DNA of 8,472 nucleotides from an uncultured Oscillospiraceae bacterium (GTDB lineage Bacteria; Bacillota_A; Clostridia; Oscillospirales; Oscillospiraceae): assembly GCA_947631675.1 (NCBI GenBank), contig CANRMG010000074.1, forward strand, positions 1 through 8,472, in the 5' to 3' direction. Position 1 is the stretch's first letter; every line of letters begins with the position of its first letter. The notes beneath the pieces were generated by a model that was not told the DNA's origin, ran no database searches, and saw nothing but the letters and a program-made list of their open reading frames with translations. Positions 6,344 to 8,472 of the stretch are shown here, one piece after another. The translations under genes were made by a program, and so were the position numbers.

Positions 6344-7576
6344 GCGGCGCAGCAGGGCTACCGCCACGTCGTTCACATTGGTGCCCGTGGGTCCGGTCAT
6401 GATGAGGCCGCCCGCCGCCTGCAGGGCATGATAGGCGTCGTTGTCCGCCAGCGCGGCGGCAATATCTACGCCCGCGTTCTTCAATGCAGCCAGGGTCTGG
6501 CCATCCACATAGCCGCCGGCAGCGTCCGTAGGCCCGTCGGTGCCGTCACTGCCCACGGAGAATACCGCCGCGCCGGCAAGACCCGCGATGACCGGCGCCG
6601 CCGCCAAGGCAAGTTCCTGGTTCCGGCCGCCCCGTCCCTTCCCTTTTACATGCACTACCGTCTCGCCGCCGGCGATGAACGCCAGGCTCTTCTGGCTGTC
6701 GGCGTGGCTCAAAAGGATGTCCCCCAAAAACCGGCCCGCGTCCCTGGCCTCACAGTCCAGCCGGTCCGTCAGGTATATGGTCTCATAGCCCAGCGCGCGG
6801 CAGGCGTCAGCCGCCGCGGCGCAAAGCTGCCGCACGGAGCCGGTGATGACGGTGCGCACATTGCCAAGCTTCTTCGGTGTCTCCTTCCGGAGCAGCGCCA
6901 GAGCCTTGTCACTCAGAGTAAGGCCATATTTTTCCACGACGGCCAGGGCCTCCGCGCAGGTGGTGCTGTCGGGGCAGGCCGGACCGCTGGCGATCATATC
7001 CAGCGGGTCGCCCAGAATATCGCTCAGCACTACTGAAAACACCTGCGCCGGGGCGCAGGCCAGGGCAAAGCGCCCGCCCTTTACGGCAGAGAGGCGCTTT
7101 CTCACCGTGTTCATATCCACGATGTCCGCCCCGGAGGCGAGCATTTGACCGGTGATGTCCGCAAGCTCCTTGCCCGGTATCAGGGGCCTTTCAAAAATCG
7201 CGCTGCCCCCGCCGGACAGGAGGAACACCACCCGGTCCTCCTCCGTCAGCCCGGACACCAGCGCCAGCGCCTCCTCCGCAGCGGCGAAGCTGTTTTCATC
7301 GGGCACTGGGTGACCTGCCTCCCGGCATACGACGCCAGGGATAAGGCCCATTACATGGCCATACTTGGTGATGACGATGCCGCCGTCTACTCGGCCGAGT
7401 ACCTTCATGGCCGCGTCGGCCATCTGCCAGGCGGCCTTCCCTGCCGCCACAAGAAGGGTCCTGCCCCGGCCAGGATGAAACTCTGCCAGCGCCCGGCGCA
7501 CCGCCTCGTCCGGCAGCACGGAGCGGATGGCGGCGGAGACGATCTCATCCGCATGGGAGCGAAGCAGCTTATCCAT
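6341..7576 (-). CDS. Glycerate 2-kinase, MOFRL family (DUF4147 + MOFRL)
   Basis: Phosphorylates D-glycerate with ATP, to 2-phosphoglycerate in characterised class II enzymes (GckA/TtuD type), feeding lower glycolysis; cytoplasmic. The protein is 411 aa, close to the family's usual 400-450. The N-terminal Rossmann-like DUF4147 domain (about 5-230) shows LLVAAGKAAW (41-50, K47), FLLSGGGSA (118-126), VRKRLSAVKGGR (158-169) and LSDILGDPLDMIASGP (184-199). The C-terminal MOFRL domain (about 298-405) shows AGGET (302-306), GRGGRNQELAL (314-324), DGTDGPTDAAG (344-354) and TGPTGTNVNDV (394-404). The ATG at 7576 has AAAGGAG (7583-7589) at 6 nt; 11 bp separate it from the carB stop and 13 bp from the amylase start. 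No promoter of its own is seen. Some relatives were once called hydroxypyruvate reductase (TtuD), but the MOFRL motifs favour kinase. Confidence 0.9.
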   Translation of the reverse strand: MDKLLRSHADEIVSAAIRSVLPDEAVRRALAEFHPGRGRTLLVAAGKAAWQMADAAMKVLGRVDGGIVITKYGHVMGLIPGVVCREAGHPVPDENSFAAAEEALALVSGLTEEDRVVFLLSGGGSAIFERPLIPGKELADITGQMLASGADIVDMNTVRKRLSAVKGGRFALACAPAQVFSVVLSDILGDPLDMIASGPACPDSTTCAEALAVVEKYGLTLSDKALALLRKETPKKLGNVRTVITGSVRQLCAAAADACRALGYETIYLTDRLDCEARDAGRFLGDILLSHADSQKSLAFIAGGETVVHVKGKGRGGRNQELALAAAPVIAGLAGAAVFSVGSDGTDGPTDAAGGYVDGQTLAALKNAGVDIAAALADNDAYHALQAAGGLIMTGPTGTNVNDVAVALLRR

Positions 7577-7582
7577 TGTGGT

Positions 7583-7590
7583 CTCCTTTA
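7583..7590 (-). promoter_or_regulatory. Stop/ribosome-site overlap (TAAAGGAG) at the carB-glycerate kinase junction
   Basis: The carB stop TAA (7590-7588) merges into AAAGGAG (7589-7583), 6 nt before the glycerate kinase ATG. It is the same layout as the next junction downstream and indicates a single transcript with coupled translation. Confidence 0.85.
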
Positions 7591-8472
7591 CGCGTCGATG
7601 GTGGAGATACCGAGGGTCGTCTCCTCCAGCACATCCAGCAGCACTCGCACCGTGTCAAGGCTCGTGAACACCGTGACGCCGTTCTCCACGGCGCACTCCC
7701 GGATCTCATGGCCGTCGGACAGAGCGCCGGTGCTGCGCACGTCCCGGGTGTTGATGACGTAGGACACCACGCCGCTCTGAATGGCCTCCAATATCTCTTC
7801 GCTCCCCTCCCGCAGCTTCTCCACCGCGTGGGTGCGCACGCCGTTCTTCTTCAGGAAGGCCGCCGTTCCCTTGGTGGCGATGATGTTGAAGCCCATATTA
7901 TAGAACCGGCGGATCAGGGGCAGGGCCTCGGCCTTGTCGTCGTCGGCGATGGTGGCCAGCACCGCGCCGTAGTTCATCATGCTCATGCCCGAGGCCTGCA
8001 GGGCTTTATAGAGGGCGCGGGTCAGGGTGTTGTCGTAGCCGATGGCCTCCCCGGTGGACTTCATCTCCGGGGAGAGGTACGCGTCCAGGCCCCGCAGCTT
8101 AGCGAAGGAGAAGGCCGGCGCCTTCACATACCAGCGCTTTTTCTCCGTCGGGTAGAGCTTAAAAAAGCCCTGCTCCTTAAGAGAGAGCCCCAGTATCACG
8201 TGGGTGGCGATGTCGGCCAGGGACCAGCCCGTGGCCTTGGAGAGGAACGGCACCGTCCGGCTGGACCGGGGGTTCACCTCGATGATGTAGACCTTCTCCT
8301 CCCGGTCCACGATGAACTGGATGTTGTAAAGGCCCACGATGCCGATGCCAAGGCCCAGCCGTTTGGCGTAGTCCAGAATGGTGTCCTTCACCTTTTGGGA
8401 CACGCTGAAGGTGGGATAGACGCTGATGGAGTCGCCGGAGTGGATGCCGGTGCGCTCCACCAGCTCCATGAT
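7588..8472 (-). CDS. carB: Carbamoyl-phosphate synthase large subunit (CarB), C-terminal part cut by window edge
   Basis: CarB makes carbamoyl phosphate from bicarbonate, ATP and ammonia passed from CarA, for pyrimidine and arginine synthesis. The last 294 codons are present; the frame is open to the right edge, so the ATG at 8469 is internal. Numbering from the edge, the visible part holds the end of the second ATP-grasp domain (IMELVERTGIHSGDS at 1-15, then IIEVNPRSSRTVPFLSKATG at 63-82, metal and ATP-binding residues) and, from about 168, the MGS-like allosteric domain. By alignment from memory with E. coli CarB, its nucleotide pocket is kept: K180, T200 and T203 (ATKGTA), K219 and N241-T242 match K954, T974, T977, K993 and N1015 and its neighbour. 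UMP control is therefore plausible. It is the first gene of the operon visible here; its promoter and any carA lie beyond the window. Whether it is a pyrimidine- or arginine-type copy is not clear. Confidence 0.97.
   Translation of the reverse strand: MMELVERTGIHSGDSISVYPTFSVSQKVKDTILDYAKRLGLGIGIVGLYNIQFIVDREEKVYIIEVNPRSSRTVPFLSKATGWSLADIATHVILGLSLKEQGFFKLYPTEKKRWYVKAPAFSFAKLRGLDAYLSPEMKSTGEAIGYDNTLTRALYKALQASGMSMMNYGAVLATIADDDKAEALPLIRRFYNMGFNIIATKGTAAFLKKNGVRTHAVEKLREGSEEILEAIQSGVVSYVINTRDVRSTGALSDGHEIRECAVENGVTVFTSLDTVRVLLDVLEETTLGISTIDA

Noticed and set aside
4582..6402. Open frame of 606 codons on the plus strand across the amylase gene
   Set aside because: It lies antisense to a complete GH13 enzyme with all catalytic motifs. 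Its translation has no recognisable domain, and such long antisense frames are expected where codon third positions are GC-rich.

Overview
The window is a stretch of ordinary bacterial chromosome, GC-rich and gene-dense. No mobile element, CRISPR array, RNA gene or prophage signal is visible. Strong AAAGGAG(G) ribosome sites, TGn/TATAAT-type promoters, short intergenic gaps and the protein families (AlkZ-related protein, GH13_20-type cytoplasmic amylase, MOFRL glycerate kinase, HAD with a DWNGT motif) suggest a high-GC Clostridia member, possibly an Oscillospiraceae-like gut anaerobe. That placement is an inference from gene style and has not been tested by comparison.

Layout from left to right. 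(1) The N-terminal 70 codons of uvrA lie on the minus strand with their own TATAAT promoter. (2) A tRNA-dihydrouridine synthase (dus) on the minus strand is divergent from a 227-aa AlkZ-related protein on the plus strand. The two promoters sit back to back with overlapping -35 elements, and dus looks leaderless. (3) The AlkZ-related gene converges on dapF (diaminopimelate epimerase, minus), with a two-way terminator between them. dapF is the second gene of a two-gene operon behind a HAD-family hydrolase, which has a good TTGACG/TATGCT promoter. (4) Divergent from that operon is a single plus-strand gene for a peptidase S51-like (class I glutamine-amidotransferase fold) protein. It converges on a second two-way terminator. 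(5) The right half is a minus-strand operon, carB (C-terminal 294 codons in the window), MOFRL-type glycerate 2-kinase, then GH13 neopullulanase/cyclomaltodextrinase. Its gaps are 11 and 13 bp, and in both junctions the upstream TAA stop is fused to the next gene's ribosome site.

The functions cover DNA repair (uvrA, perhaps the AlkZ-related protein), tRNA modification (dus), meso-diaminopimelate supply for peptidoglycan and lysine (dapF), pyrimidine/arginine precursor synthesis (carB) and carbohydrate use (glycerate kinase, amylase). I see no new multi-gene system. The points worth a second look are the possibly leaderless dus promoter, the QxQ motif in the AlkZ-related protein, altered key residues in the DapF and HAD proteins, and the mixed carB/glycerate kinase/amylase operon.
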